The position numbers and the translations under genes were made by a program. Shown one piece after another: positions 28,142 through 36,578 of a DNA stretch of 64,000 nucleotides (positions are counted from its first letter, which is position 1; every line of letters starts with the position of its first letter). The stretch is from Marivirga atlantica (lineage in GTDB: Bacteria; Bacteroidota; Bacteroidia; Cytophagales; Cyclobacteriaceae), in the NCBI RefSeq assembly GCF_016734805.1, contig NZ_JAERQG010000002.1, positions 1,020,421-1,084,420 on the forward strand, given 5' to 3'. A model generated the notes under the pieces. It did not search any database. It was not told the origin of the DNA and saw only the letters and a list, made by a program, of their open reading frames with translations.

Positions 28142-28159
28142 CAATCATTACAAAAAAGA
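28142..28159 (+). repeat. 18-bp direct repeat, copy 1, before TetR start
   Basis: CAATCATTACAAAAAAGA lies 3 nt before the ATG of the TetR gene. An identical copy lies just before the SDR gene. It may be a shared leader, translation signal or repressor site. Confidence 0.7.
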
Positions 28160-28162
28160 CAA

Positions 28163-28744
28163 ATGAAAGGAAGACCAATCGTCTTTAAAAACGAGGAAAT
28201 GGTACTCAAGGCCCAGGAACTTTTTTGGGAAAAAGGCTATACTGCCACATCCTTGTCTGAACTAAGTGCTGCAACAGGAGCAGGAGCAGGTAGCCTATAC
28301 AACACTTTTAAAGGTGGAAAAAAAGAACTGTTCAAAAAATCTCTATATCAACGCAAAGAAGATTTAGAGGACTTCAAAACTGTACTAGAAAAAAGCGATA
28401 ATCCTATTGAATTAATCAAAGCATTTTTCTTGAGTGTAGCAACTGAATCAAAAAAGTCTCACTTTAAAGGCTGTATTGTAGCAAATACAATTGTTGAAAT
28501 GACTTTTATAAATGAAGAGCTAGGAAATGATGCGATAGACATTTTGAAAGAGACAGAAAAACTCTACACCAGAACTATTCTTTCAGAACAAAAAAGAGGC
28601 AATATCAAATCAAAAATACCAGCCCCTGTTTTAGCCAGGCACCTCATTACGCTTTGGTGCGGAATTAACACATTACGAAGAGTTTATCCAGACAAAGAAA
28701 TTCTGAGACAACAAATTGAATTACAGCTACAGATTATCAAATAA
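28163..28744 (+). CDS. TetR/AcrR family transcriptional regulator
   Basis: 193 residues from the ATG at 28163. The N-terminal HTH is clear: VLKAQELFWEKGYTATSLSELSAATGAGAGSLYNTFKGGKKELF (about residues 13-56). The rest is the ligand-binding helical domain (AFFLSVATESKKSHFKGCIVANT, GNIKSKIPAPVLARHLITLWCGINTLRR). It probably represses its own operon, which includes the SDR gene 42 nt downstream, until a ligand binds. The 18-bp direct repeat before both genes is a candidate operator. Confidence 0.92.
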   Translation: MKGRPIVFKNEEMVLKAQELFWEKGYTATSLSELSAATGAGAGSLYNTFKGGKKELFKKSLYQRKEDLEDFKTVLEKSDNPIELIKAFFLSVATESKKSHFKGCIVANTIVEMTFINEELGNDAIDILKETEKLYTRTILSEQKRGNIKSKIPAPVLARHLITLWCGINTLRRVYPDKEILRQQIELQLQIIK

Positions 28745-28767
28745 AAAAAAATTAAGTATTTATTTAA

Positions 28768-28785
28768 CAATCATTACAAAAAAGA
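28768..28785 (+). repeat. 18-bp direct repeat, copy 2, before SDR start
   Basis: Identical to copy 1 at 28142-28159 and placed 1 nt before the SDR start codon. Confidence 0.7.
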
Positions 28786-28786
28786 A

Positions 28787-29578
28787 ATGGATTTAAAATT
28801 AAAGGGAAAAAAAGCATTTATAAGTGGTTCAACGCAAGGCATTGGTTTTGCTATCGCACAGCAACTATTGCAAGAAGGAGCTTCTGTAACGATAAATGGC
28901 AGACAAAAGTCAAAAACAGAACAATCGAAACAACAATTACAAAAACAATTTCCTGATAGCCAGATTTCAGCAATCTCAGCAGATTTTTCAAAAAAAGAAG
29001 AAGTAGAAAGTCTACTTCAGTACCTAACTGACATAGATATTTTGGTAAACAATGTTGGGATTTTTGAAGTGGAAGAGTTTCAAAATGTAACTGATAAAGA
29101 TTGGTACGACTACTTTGAGATAAATGTAATGAGTGGTGTTCGCTTATCTCGAAAGCTATTGCCTCAAATGCAAAATAAAAATTGGGGTCGAATTATTTTT
29201 ATTAGCAGCGAATCAGGAGTGAATGTACCTGAAAATATGATTCACTATGGTATGTCCAAAGCAGCAATGTCAGCTGTTGCTAATGGACTTTCTAAATTGA
29301 CAAAGGGTACCCAAGTTACAGTAAATACAGTTTTAGGTGGACCTACCTATTCCGATGGGGTTTCAAAGGTGGTTGAGCAAATTGCAGAAGCTCAAAATTT
29401 AGAGATTGAACAAATGAAAAATGCGATTATACAACAGTCTAATCCACACATTTTATTACAGCGATTTATTAACCCAAATGAAATTGCAAATTTAGTCACT
29501 TACCTGGCAAGTCCCCTTTCTATTGCTACAAATGGAGCAACTTTAAGAGCAGATTCGGGAGTACTAAAGACGATTTAA
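28787..29578 (+). CDS. Short-chain dehydrogenase/reductase (SDR)
   Basis: 263 residues, the standard length for classical SDRs. The cofactor site is KKAFISGSTQGIGFAIAQQL (GxxxGxG, residues 8-28), followed by NNVGIF (about 87-92). The catalytic residues are visible as Ser in FISSESGVN and Tyr/Lys in HYGMSKAAMSAVA (YxxxK). It reduces or oxidises a carbonyl/hydroxyl group using NAD(P)(H); the substrate is unknown. It is the second gene of a TetR-controlled operon. Confidence 0.93.
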   Translation: MDLKLKGKKAFISGSTQGIGFAIAQQLLQEGASVTINGRQKSKTEQSKQQLQKQFPDSQISAISADFSKKEEVESLLQYLTDIDILVNNVGIFEVEEFQNVTDKDWYDYFEINVMSGVRLSRKLLPQMQNKNWGRIIFISSESGVNVPENMIHYGMSKAAMSAVANGLSKLTKGTQVTVNTVLGGPTYSDGVSKVVEQIAEAQNLEIEQMKNAIIQQSNPHILLQRFINPNEIANLVTYLASPLSIATNGATLRADSGVLKTI

Positions 29579-29616
29579 AAACGAAACAACTCAATGCAAA
29601 ATATATTATTTAGATT

Positions 29617-29862
29617 ATGATAGAGATATTTATTACTGATATTCAAAACGAAATTCAACTGAACAAAATCGTGAACTCAATCAAAACAGATAGTCCTGAA
29701 CTAAAAGTTAGTTACGACCTGAACGAAACCGAAAAACAATATCCTTGCGGACATACGGTATTAAGGTTAGAGGGTAATAAAATTAATGCTGATAAAATTT
29801 TGATAGCAGTTAATAGTTATGACCATAATTGTGAAATTTTGGAAGACAAAATTTGCATATAA
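29617..29862 (+). CDS. Small protein with conserved-looking CGH motif, unknown
   Basis: 81 residues, ATG start. The secondary structure pattern is beta-alpha-beta-beta-alpha-beta (MIEIFITDIQNEIQLNKIVNSI, LKVSYDLNE, HTVLRLEGNKINADKILIAV, HNCEILED), like small ferredoxin-fold (HMA-like) domains, with Cys-Gly-His near residue 44 and another Cys late. No metal-binding CxxC is present. It ends 11 nt before the methyltransferase start codon, so co-transcription is likely. Function not recognised. Confidence 0.6.
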   Translation: MIEIFITDIQNEIQLNKIVNSIKTDSPELKVSYDLNETEKQYPCGHTVLRLEGNKINADKILIAVNSYDHNCEILEDKICI

Positions 29863-29873
29863 TAAAAGTATCA

Positions 29874-30494
29874 ATGACTGAATTTTGGGAGCAAGCATTC
29901 AAGGACAATCAAGAAATGTGGGGGGCAGAACCTGCCAAGTCAACCGTTATAACGAAAGACTTTTTTGCTAAACATAATATAAAAAATGTCCTCATTCCAG
30001 GGATTGGCTATGGTCGGAATGCCCAAATTTTCCGAAAAAATGGAATGTCTGTAACGGGAATTGAAATCTCACAAACCGCTATTGACATAGCACACGAACA
30101 TTTTGGTAATGATTTATTAATCCACCACGGTTCAGTAACCGAAATGCCGTTTGATGATAAATTGTATGAAGGAATATTTTGTTACGGACTAATTTACTTG
30201 CTAAATATAGACGAAAGAAAAAAACTAATTCAAGACTGTTTTAATCAGTTGACCGAAACGGGATTTATGGTGTTTACGGCAATTACGAAAGACGCTCAAA
30301 CTTATGGACAAGGAAAACTTGTAAGTCAGGATCGTTTTGAAATGTTTGGCGGTGTTAAAATTTTCTTCTACGATAAAGAATCTATAAAAGAAGAGTTTGG
30401 AGATTATGGTTTACTTGAAACTACAGAAGTAATTGAAAACTACCCATTTTATTTAGTAAAATGTAAAAAGCACTTAGCAATAGAGCAAAAATAA
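29874..30494 (+). CDS. Class I SAM-dependent methyltransferase (TehB/TPMT-like)
   Basis: 206 residues from the ATG at 29874. The longer frame begins at a TTG inside the previous gene. Motif I is VLIPGIGYGRNAQIF (near residues 36-50), followed by VTGIEISQTAI (Glu binds the SAM ribose), HHGSVTEMPFDD and GIFCYGLIYLLN. The N-terminal FWEQAFKDNQEMWGAEPA is shared with small-molecule thiol/tellurite methyltransferases of this group. It probably methylates a small toxic compound. The neighbouring 81-residue protein may be a partner. Confidence 0.85.
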   Translation: MTEFWEQAFKDNQEMWGAEPAKSTVITKDFFAKHNIKNVLIPGIGYGRNAQIFRKNGMSVTGIEISQTAIDIAHEHFGNDLLIHHGSVTEMPFDDKLYEGIFCYGLIYLLNIDERKKLIQDCFNQLTETGFMVFTAITKDAQTYGQGKLVSQDRFEMFGGVKIFFYDKESIKEEFGDYGLLETTEVIENYPFYLVKCKKHLAIEQK

Positions 30495-30696
30495 CACTTC
30501 CGATAGCATTTTATAAAAGTAATATCGGTTCTAGTGGACACTCGAAAAGTTCTTATTTTTAATTAAGTATATTGCTATTTGAGAAGGAAAGTGTATATAA
30601 TCCGCTACTGCTCTTATACAAACCGTTACAACTAATTCTAAATACAAATTTCAAACATTACTTATTACAATCAATAAAACATAAGCAGCATTACTA

Positions 30697-30732
30697 TTTG
30701 AATTTTGTTGTCGTATATACTATATTTATGAC
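30697..30732 (+). promoter_or_regulatory. Promoter and MarR-type operator for VOC-EVE-MarR operon
   Basis: TTTG at 30697-30700 and TATATTTA at 30721-30728 form a -33/-7 pair 20 nt apart. An imperfect palindrome at 30710-30732 (GTC-x-TA-x-ATA ... TAT-x-TA-x-GAC, 8 of 11 pairs) overlaps the -7 box, which is the usual place for a MarR repressor. It also shows that the ATG at 30728 lies upstream of the RNA start. Confidence 0.5.
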
Positions 30733-30751
30733 TACATTAATTCAAGATAAA

Positions 30752-31111
30752 ATGAGACAATTAACATTTGCATCACTACAAGTGAAAAATCTGGAAGCAT
30801 CAAGAGACTTCTACACCAAAAAATTAGGCTTTGAAATAGATAACTCCAATCCACAAGCTTACATTTTCAAGTACAATCAAGGACAAGCAAGTTTTGCTAT
30901 CCGAACACCTCTTGAACCAATTGAGGGCAAAGAATTGGGAGTGGGCGTGTCACTGTGGTTTGCTGTCACCGAAGATTTGGACCAACTGAATGACAAATAC
31001 ATTGCCAACGGCATATCTACGGTAGAACCGATTTTTGAAACGCCATTTGGTAGGGCATTCCACCTAAAGGACATTGACGGTTATAAACTTACTTTTTTAG
31101 CTCCGAAATGA
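30752..31111 (+). CDS. VOC (glyoxalase/bleomycin-resistance) family protein
   Basis: 119 residues from the ATG at 30752, chosen because the upstream ATG at 30728 overlaps the promoter. The two beta-alpha-beta-beta-beta modules of the vicinal-oxygen-chelate fold are seen: LTFASLQVKNLEASRDFYTKKLGFEI in the first, then WFAVTEDLDQLNDKYI and GRAFHLKDIDGYKLTFL in the second. Family members bind a metal and detoxify or sequester small molecules. Its stop overlaps the EVE gene start by 4 nt (ATGA). Confidence 0.88.
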   Translation: MRQLTFASLQVKNLEASRDFYTKKLGFEIDNSNPQAYIFKYNQGQASFAIRTPLEPIEGKELGVGVSLWFAVTEDLDQLNDKYIANGISTVEPIFETPFGRAFHLKDIDGYKLTFLAPK

Positions 31112-31563
31112 ACGAAAGAGGAATTAAATATTGGGTAATCACAGCTTCAAAAGATCATGTTAAAAATGGAGTTGTACAAGGCATTGCACAAGCTTGTCAT
31201 GGAAAAGCCTCACCTTTAAAAAGAATGAAAAAGGGAGATTTTGTACTTTACTATTCAGCAAAGCAAACTTTGGGTAAGCCTGAAAAATGTCAGGAATTTA
31301 CAGCATTGGGAAAAGTCGCTGATGATGAGGTATATCAACATCAAGTTTCGGAAGACTTTTGTCCTTCAAGACGTAACATTGAATTTATGCCATGTAAAGA
31401 CACTTCTATTTTACCTTTAATCAACGATTTACATTTTATCCCAAACAAAAAGCGTTGGGGATATCCATTACGTTTTGGAATTCTTGAAATCAACAAACAC
31501 GATTTTGATTTAATCTCATCACAAATGCTAGAACACTACCATGCCGAAGGAAATCGAATTTAA
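31108..31563 (+). CDS. EVE domain protein
   Basis: 151 residues. The PUA-like EVE fold is shown by IKYWVITASKDHVKNGVVQG (residues 5-24), KRMKKGDFVLYYSAKQ, FTALGKVADDEVYQ and the late FIPNKKRWGYPLRFGILEI. EVE domains recognise modified bases in nucleic acids and are often linked to restriction or to regulators. It is coupled at both ends: a 4-nt overlap with VOC upstream, a 23-nt overlap with MarR downstream. The partner ligand is unknown. Confidence 0.85.
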   Translation: MNERGIKYWVITASKDHVKNGVVQGIAQACHGKASPLKRMKKGDFVLYYSAKQTLGKPEKCQEFTALGKVADDEVYQHQVSEDFCPSRRNIEFMPCKDTSILPLINDLHFIPNKKRWGYPLRFGILEINKHDFDLISSQMLEHYHAEGNRI

Positions 31564-32002
31564 GTTTAAGAGCCCTAATGATAGTCCGGGTTATTTGCTT
31601 GGACAAGCAACTATGCTTTGGCAACGTAAACTAAAAAAGGTATTAGACCCTTTAAACCTGACACATACACAGTTTGTCTTGTTGGCTGCTTTAGGTTGGC
31701 TTTCAAAAAAGAACAATGCTGTAACACAAGTTGACATTGCCAACCAAAGTAATGCGGATAGAATGATGGTATCTAAGGTACTGAGAACTTTGAAAGAAAA
31801 GAAATTCATTAGTAGGCAAGAGCATCCCACTGATACAAGAGCCAAAGTGATTAAATTAACCAACGAAGGAGCGGAAGCGCTACAAAAAGCATTAACCGCT
31901 GTGGAAGATGCCGACATAGCATTCTTTTCTGCATTAGGAGATGATTTAACCTCATTTAATCAAAATATGGTGAAATTAACTGAACGAAATAAAGAGGAAT
32001 AG
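31541..32002 (+). CDS. MarR family transcriptional regulator
   Basis: 153 residues. The winged HTH is at about 45-110 (LTHTQFVLLAALGWLSKKNN, VTQVDIANQSNADRMMVSKVLRTLKEKKFISR), with the wing DTRAKVIKLTNEG; dimerisation helices flank it. MarR proteins usually repress their own operon until a toxic ligand binds. The last gene of the overlapping VOC-EVE-MarR operon, it probably acts at the palindrome at 30710-30732. Confidence 0.92.
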   Translation: MPKEIEFKFKSPNDSPGYLLGQATMLWQRKLKKVLDPLNLTHTQFVLLAALGWLSKKNNAVTQVDIANQSNADRMMVSKVLRTLKEKKFISRQEHPTDTRAKVIKLTNEGAEALQKALTAVEDADIAFFSALGDDLTSFNQNMVKLTERNKEE

Positions 32003-32138
32003 AGCACACTGCATTAATATTGTGTATAAGCATTAGTAGATTAAGTGCTATTTTGAAATGTAAAGCTATAAATGAAAGGTGGATACAAACCACAAAATTT
32101 ATTGCATTCCTAATAATCTTCTTAAGATAAAGTAAAAA

Positions 32139-32609
32139 TCACTCCCCTTCCTCAGCCTCATCTAGCACCTCCCAGGTGTGGTCTGCCAAGAGTTTTACAG
32201 TGGCTAAATATTGCATAGAGCTGCTTCTGCCCCACTCTTGCGGTGCAATTAATGAAAGTACATCTTCATTTTTGCTGTTCTGGTATAAATAGTAGGTATG
32301 GTTAATTAATGGTTCGAAACTGATCTTAGCCAGGTAAATACGCTCAGAAATTTCTACCCTGTTTTGAATGGCTTTGGCTTGCTCGGCCAACAGCTGCATC
32401 TGCTCATAAATCTGGCCCATTTGGCTTTCTGTCTGCTGATGCATAGCCGCTACTGCCCTGCCCTTAATTTTACCTTTATCGGTAGGTTTTATGATGGCAC
32501 TACCTGAATGATGCGGAAAAGAAATAGTGCCGGGCTTATCGGTTGTACCTTCCTTCATCTTCTCCAGATCAATTTTATTTACATCTATCTTTTTACCTTG
32601 CTCACTCAT
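32139..32609 (-). CDS. DUF2452 domain protein
   Basis: 156 residues. PGTISFPHHSGSAIIKPTDKGKIKG (about residues 27-51) followed by AMHQQTESQMGQIYEQMQLLAEQAKAIQNR and FEPLINHTYYLYQNS match DUF2452, a Bacteroidota family with long helices; some entries are annotated as GTPases without evidence. It has no nucleotide-binding motif. It overlaps the upstream small membrane-protein gene by 8 nt. Function unknown. Confidence 0.85.
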   Translation of the reverse strand: MSEQGKKIDVNKIDLEKMKEGTTDKPGTISFPHHSGSAIIKPTDKGKIKGRAVAAMHQQTESQMGQIYEQMQLLAEQAKAIQNRVEISERIYLAKISFEPLINHTYYLYQNSKNEDVLSLIAPQEWGRSSSMQYLATVKLLADHTWEVLDEAEEGE

Positions 32610-32802
32610 CTTGCTTATTCAACTTTTGCTTTTCAGACTTAACAGCAGCACTGTCTATAATCATCAAACTACTATCTTGTAAGGCACTTTTTGGCGGTTT
32701 CCCCTTGGGGAATTTAGTTCTGGTGGACATATCATATACCACATAAAACACGATGGCGATAAACACCAACCCAATAATCAGGAAAACCTTAGATTTCTTC
32801 AT
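32602..32802 (-). CDS. Small single-pass membrane protein
   Basis: 66 residues with one N-terminal helix (VFLIIGLVFIAIVFYVVYDM) and a charged tail containing TKFPKGKPP. It overlaps the DUF2452 gene by 8 nt, so the pair is co-expressed. No known family; the frame is supported by the coupling. Confidence 0.65.
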   Translation of the reverse strand: MKKSKVFLIIGLVFIAIVFYVVYDMSTRTKFPKGKPPKSALQDSSLMIIDSAAVKSEKQKLNKQDE

Positions 32803-32847
32803 TTTTACTTATTGATAAGCTTAACAGCTAAAAAAGGATTTGGTTTC

Positions 32848-34344
32848 TTATTCTTTTTTGGAGTCCCAATTTAGGATATTTTTGAAAAATCCTTCTTCTT
32901 TCTCAACCAAAAGCGATTGCATAAAACCATAATAAACTTTGATGCCATTACCCAACACTTTGGTACTGATGCGTTCATTATCACTATGGATGGAGTTAAT
33001 GTCCGATTCATCTACCACAGCAGGTATCAGCCCATATGCAGGAATATCATAAGAACGGAAAACACTATTATCGCTGGTGGCGGGAAATAAGAAAGGTATC
33101 GTTTCAGATTCTGGAAACTCCCTGCTGATAGATTCCTCAATAGCATCGTATATTTTATTGGTTTTTGAAGGCTTGGCTTCAGGGCTTTGTGAGATAACGG
33201 ATATCTCAATATTATTATTATCAAGCTTACGTTCAATATAACGTAAAAAGCTTTTTACTGAAGTACCAGGCACTAATCTGCAATCAAGCGTTGCGGTAGC
33301 ATAATTACTAATTTGATTGGGTGGCCCCGGAGGATTCTGAATATTGGTAACTGTAATGGTATTGGTTAATAAGGAAGAAAGAAAGGGTTCTCTTTCAATC
33401 TGCTTACGGACAAAGGGCGCTAATATTGACCAATTTATATTTCTTATGAAAAAGCCTCTGATGCCACCTTCGGCTTTACCAAGTTTCTTAAACATCTGGC
33501 GTGTGCTTCTATTAAAAAATAAGAGCACCTTTCTATTAGTTAAATTATTCAAGCTACTGATCAACTGAAGGTTAGCGTAATTTTTACCAGGCGCAGCACC
33601 ATGACCAGCGTTATTATTCATCACCTTTAATTTCACCCACAGGCTTTGCTTTTCAGCCACTGAAACTCCAAAAATTACTTTGTCAGGATTACTCTTAAGC
33701 ACATTTCTATAACCTGCTCCACCTTCTCCTAAAACGGCTACTGCGTTAAGTTCCTCTTTATGATTCTGCATCATATAATGCGCGCCTGTTTTACCACCCA
33801 TTTCCTCACCTGATAGAAAGAGTACAGTTACATTAAAGGGGAATTCTTCATTAGGATATTGTTCCTTGAAAAGTTCTACAGCCTTTAATTGCATAATGCC
33901 TAATCCTTTGCAATCTAAAGCACCACGGCCATAAATATATTCACCATCGAAATAACCGCTGAAAGGTCCATACTTCCATGCCTCCAAAGCTTCGGCAGGC
34001 ACTACATCGATGTGATTCTGTAAAATAATATTAGGTTTACCGGATGATAAAGGATATAAAGAAGCGGCCAGGTTATATCTATCTTCATCATCCGAAAATA
34101 CTCTCAGATTAAGTGAGGTTGAATCCGTGATATAATTTGAAATAAAAAGTCCTGCTTCTTTTTCAGAGCCACTCACTGAACTTTTCTGAATATAATTGGA
34201 AAGCAAACTGACTGTTTCATCATAGCTGACTTCCTTGGGCCAGTTTTTTGTTGAATCACTTTCAACCGAACTGAAAGAAAGAAGCTCTATTGGCGCCAGC
34301 AAAACACCGATAATCACAAATAATGTTAAAAATCCTTTATACAT
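32848..34344 (-). CDS. M20-family metallopeptidase (CPS-like)
   Basis: 498 residues from the ATG at 34344. The open frame extends 13 codons to a TTG, but that TTG lies in a promoter -7 box, so the ATG with its hydrophobic signal (FLTLFVIIGVLLAPIELL) is preferred. The zinc ligands and catalytic residues are visible (numbered from the TTG): HIDVVPAE (His124, Asp126), GRGALDCKG (Asp157), SGEEMGGKTG (Glu193, catalytic, and Glu194) and a C-terminal SIHSDNERIS His. The dimerisation domain lies between. It cleaves peptides or N-acyl amino acids in the envelope. Confidence 0.92.
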   Translation of the reverse strand: MYKGFLTLFVIIGVLLAPIELLSFSSVESDSTKNWPKEVSYDETVSLLSNYIQKSSVSGSEKEAGLFISNYITDSTSLNLRVFSDDEDRYNLAASLYPLSSGKPNIILQNHIDVVPAEALEAWKYGPFSGYFDGEYIYGRGALDCKGLGIMQLKAVELFKEQYPNEEFPFNVTVLFLSGEEMGGKTGAHYMMQNHKEELNAVAVLGEGGAGYRNVLKSNPDKVIFGVSVAEKQSLWVKLKVMNNNAGHGAAPGKNYANLQLISSLNNLTNRKVLLFFNRSTRQMFKKLGKAEGGIRGFFIRNINWSILAPFVRKQIEREPFLSSLLTNTITVTNIQNPPGPPNQISNYATATLDCRLVPGTSVKSFLRYIERKLDNNNIEISVISQSPEAKPSKTNKIYDAIEESISREFPESETIPFLFPATSDNSVFRSYDIPAYGLIPAVVDESDINSIHSDNERISTKVLGNGIKVYYGFMQSLLVEKEEGFFKNILNWDSKKE

Positions 34345-34380
34345 ATTTTTTTGACTGCTACCCTGTTGCACAACAACAAA

Positions 34381-34388
34381 CAAAACTA
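34381..34388 (-). promoter_or_regulatory. -7 promoter element for M20 peptidase gene
   Basis: On the minus strand this reads TAGTTTTG, matching TAnnTTTG. It sits 37-44 nt before the chosen ATG at 34344 and overlaps the alternative TTG start, which decides the start. Confidence 0.5.
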
Positions 34389-34480
34389 AAAAGTTACTTA
34401 AACTTTTATAAGAATAAGGTGCCCTATTCGACCAAATGCGTAATAAAAATTATAAAATTGCAGGATAGTATATTTCTATA

Positions 34481-35557
34481 GTGACAAGAAAAATCATACA
34501 TATTGATATGGATGCCTTTTACGCCTCCGTGGAGCAGCTTGACTTCCCTGAATTGAGAGGGAAACCCATTGCTGTTGGTGGCAATAAAGAAAGAGGTGTA
34601 GTTGCAGCAGCCAGCTATGAAGCGCGTAAATATGGCGTTCATTCAGCCATGCCTTCTAAAATAGCAGCCAGTAAATGCAAAGACCTCATCTTTGTAAAGG
34701 CACGGTTTGACAGGTATACCGAAATAAGCCGCAGCATTAGAGAAATATTCCTAAGCCATACCGATTTAGTAGAACCACTTTCTTTAGATGAAGCCTATCT
34801 TGATGTTACCCAAAACAAACAAGGCATTGAGACCGCTACTGACATCGCTATATCCATCAAAAAGCAGATCAAAGAAGAACTGGGATTAACGGCTTCAGCA
34901 GGTGTGTCTGTCAATAAGTTTCTAGCTAAAATAGCCTCTGACTATCGAAAACCAGATGGCTTATACATCATCAAACCCCATCAGGTAGAAAGATTTATTG
35001 AACAGTTACCAATCAAAAAATTCTTTGGGGTGGGCAAAGTTACTGCTGAGAAAATGCACAAAATGGGCATCTTCCATGGCAGAGATTTAAAAGAGAAATC
35101 ATTGCAAACGCTCACCAACTATTTCGGTAAGGCTGGTAAATACTATTATGAAGTAAGTAGAGGAATTGACAACCGATCAGTTAATCCTAACAGAATCAGA
35201 AAGTCAATCGGAGCAGAAAACACATTTAGCGAAAGCCTCGCCACTCATGATGAATTAAAAGAGAAGATGTACCCTATCATCGAAAAAGTATGGGAGCGTT
35301 ATCAAAAAGCAAAAGCCAAAGCGCATACACAAACCTTAAAGGTGAAATACGATGATTTTACCCAGATTACCAGAAGCAAAACTACCGATAACATCATCAA
35401 AGATAAAATAGCTTTTGAACAGGCTATCGATGCTTTAATCGACCAGGTTGAACTTGAGCAAAAAGTAAGATTGATTGGCTGCTCCTTATCTAACTTTGAA
35501 CTGGAAGAGGAAACTGAAAAGACTAAACAAGAGCAGCAGCTTACATTGAGGTTTTAA
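34481..35557 (+). CDS. dinB: DNA polymerase IV
   Basis: 358 residues, GTG start. The Y-family signatures are in place: IIHIDMDAFYASVEQ (metal-binding Asp, residues 6-20), GVVAAASYEARKYGV, PLSLDEAYLDV (catalytic SLDE, near 103-112), ASAGVSVNKFLAKIASDYRKP and the thumb HhH region KKFFGVGKVTAEKM. The little-finger domain follows. It performs error-prone translesion synthesis past N2-dG adducts. It has no beta-clamp-binding QxxLF form; the C-terminal KQEQQLTLRF may serve as one. Confidence 0.96.
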   Translation: MTRKIIHIDMDAFYASVEQLDFPELRGKPIAVGGNKERGVVAAASYEARKYGVHSAMPSKIAASKCKDLIFVKARFDRYTEISRSIREIFLSHTDLVEPLSLDEAYLDVTQNKQGIETATDIAISIKKQIKEELGLTASAGVSVNKFLAKIASDYRKPDGLYIIKPHQVERFIEQLPIKKFFGVGKVTAEKMHKMGIFHGRDLKEKSLQTLTNYFGKAGKYYYEVSRGIDNRSVNPNRIRKSIGAENTFSESLATHDELKEKMYPIIEKVWERYQKAKAKAHTQTLKVKYDDFTQITRSKTTDNIIKDKIAFEQAIDALIDQVELEQKVRLIGCSLSNFELEEETEKTKQEQQLTLRF

Positions 35558-36549
35558 TATAAAGTTGCATTCAGAAATTCAAGTGTACTATCCTGAACGG
35601 CCCGCCAATCTTTAGATCTTAATTTGGAGGCTATTACATGATCACCCGCTTTAGGAAAAGCGATTGATTTTTTGTTGCTACTTGAAAGTTCTTCAAACAT
35701 TTGTTTCATAGCGGCAACTGAAACTACATCATCCTGATGTTCTTCATCCTTATAATAATAGGCCATAAAAACAGGTTGTTTTATAAGCTTAAAGTTATCT
35801 GATATCATCGAGCTATGAATCATATTAAACAGTGCCTTATAAGCATTAACATGGTAATAACTTGACCAATAGGCCGCTACAGAATCAGGCCTTTCGGTAT
35901 AGGAAATGTCGCTGCCTAGCATTGTTTCTGCTATCTTATCACTCCATGGGCCTTTGGAAAGCATATTCAAATTAGCATCTGCTAATTCAATAAATGGAGA
36001 ATAAAGCACAAGGGCTTCAATTTGATCAGGAAATTGTGAAGCTATATATAGCGCTTGTGAAGCTCCCGTTGATGTACCCATCAAGATGATTTTGTCACCT
36101 AGTTTTCTTCCTAAAGAGAAAGCTTTCATAGCTGATTCCATGTAGTTCTCTGATGTTAAATCAACCAGTGCATCTTCCCTACTTAAACCATGTCCTTTTA
36201 GTCTCGCTAGATAAAGGTTTGCTTTTAATGAATCAGCAATATTGGTATGAACCGGCATACCTTCTCCCTGGCTGGCTCCAAATCCCGGAAGATACACGAT
36301 AGCATATTCTGTTTTTTGACCAACGCTATCCGCCCAGATTATTCTTGCCTCATTATCGGTTTTTATTTCACCAATTTCTTGCTCAATTTTTGATACAACA
36401 CTATCAAGCTGATCAATTGAAGCATCAATAGTTGGCAATTGGGCTGGGAAATTAGGTTTTTCGGCTCTTGGCCCCACCAGGTAGACAAGCGTAACTGTAA
36501 CAATAAGTACTAAAATAAATATTAATACTCTTTTCAATAATGTAATCAT
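35554..36549 (-). CDS. Alpha/beta hydrolase, membrane-anchored
   Basis: 331 residues. An N-terminal helix (VLIFILVLIVTVTLVYLV) anchors it or serves as signal. The hydrolase core has IVYLPGFGASQGEG, the nucleophile elbow LMGTSTGASQAL (G-x-S-x-G, Ser at the centre) and a C-terminal His in PKAGDHVIASKL; an Asp or Glu between is likely YKDEEHQDD. It resembles monoacylglycerol-lipase/serine aminopeptidase-like (Hydrolase_4) enzymes. It is convergent with dinB, overlapping by 4 nt. Substrate unknown. Confidence 0.85.
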   Translation of the reverse strand: MITLLKRVLIFILVLIVTVTLVYLVGPRAEKPNFPAQLPTIDASIDQLDSVVSKIEQEIGEIKTDNEARIIWADSVGQKTEYAIVYLPGFGASQGEGMPVHTNIADSLKANLYLARLKGHGLSREDALVDLTSENYMESAMKAFSLGRKLGDKIILMGTSTGASQALYIASQFPDQIEALVLYSPFIELADANLNMLSKGPWSDKIAETMLGSDISYTERPDSVAAYWSSYYHVNAYKALFNMIHSSMISDNFKLIKQPVFMAYYYKDEEHQDDVVSVAAMKQMFEELSSSNKKSIAFPKAGDHVIASKLRSKDWRAVQDSTLEFLNATLY

Positions 36550-36578
36550 GTAAAGTTGATGTTTAGCGCGTTAGTGCT

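Noticed and set aside
30572..30751. N-terminal 60-codon extension of the VOC gene
   Set aside because: It is not VOC-like, and a -33/-7 promoter with a palindrome lies inside it, so the RNA starts after it.
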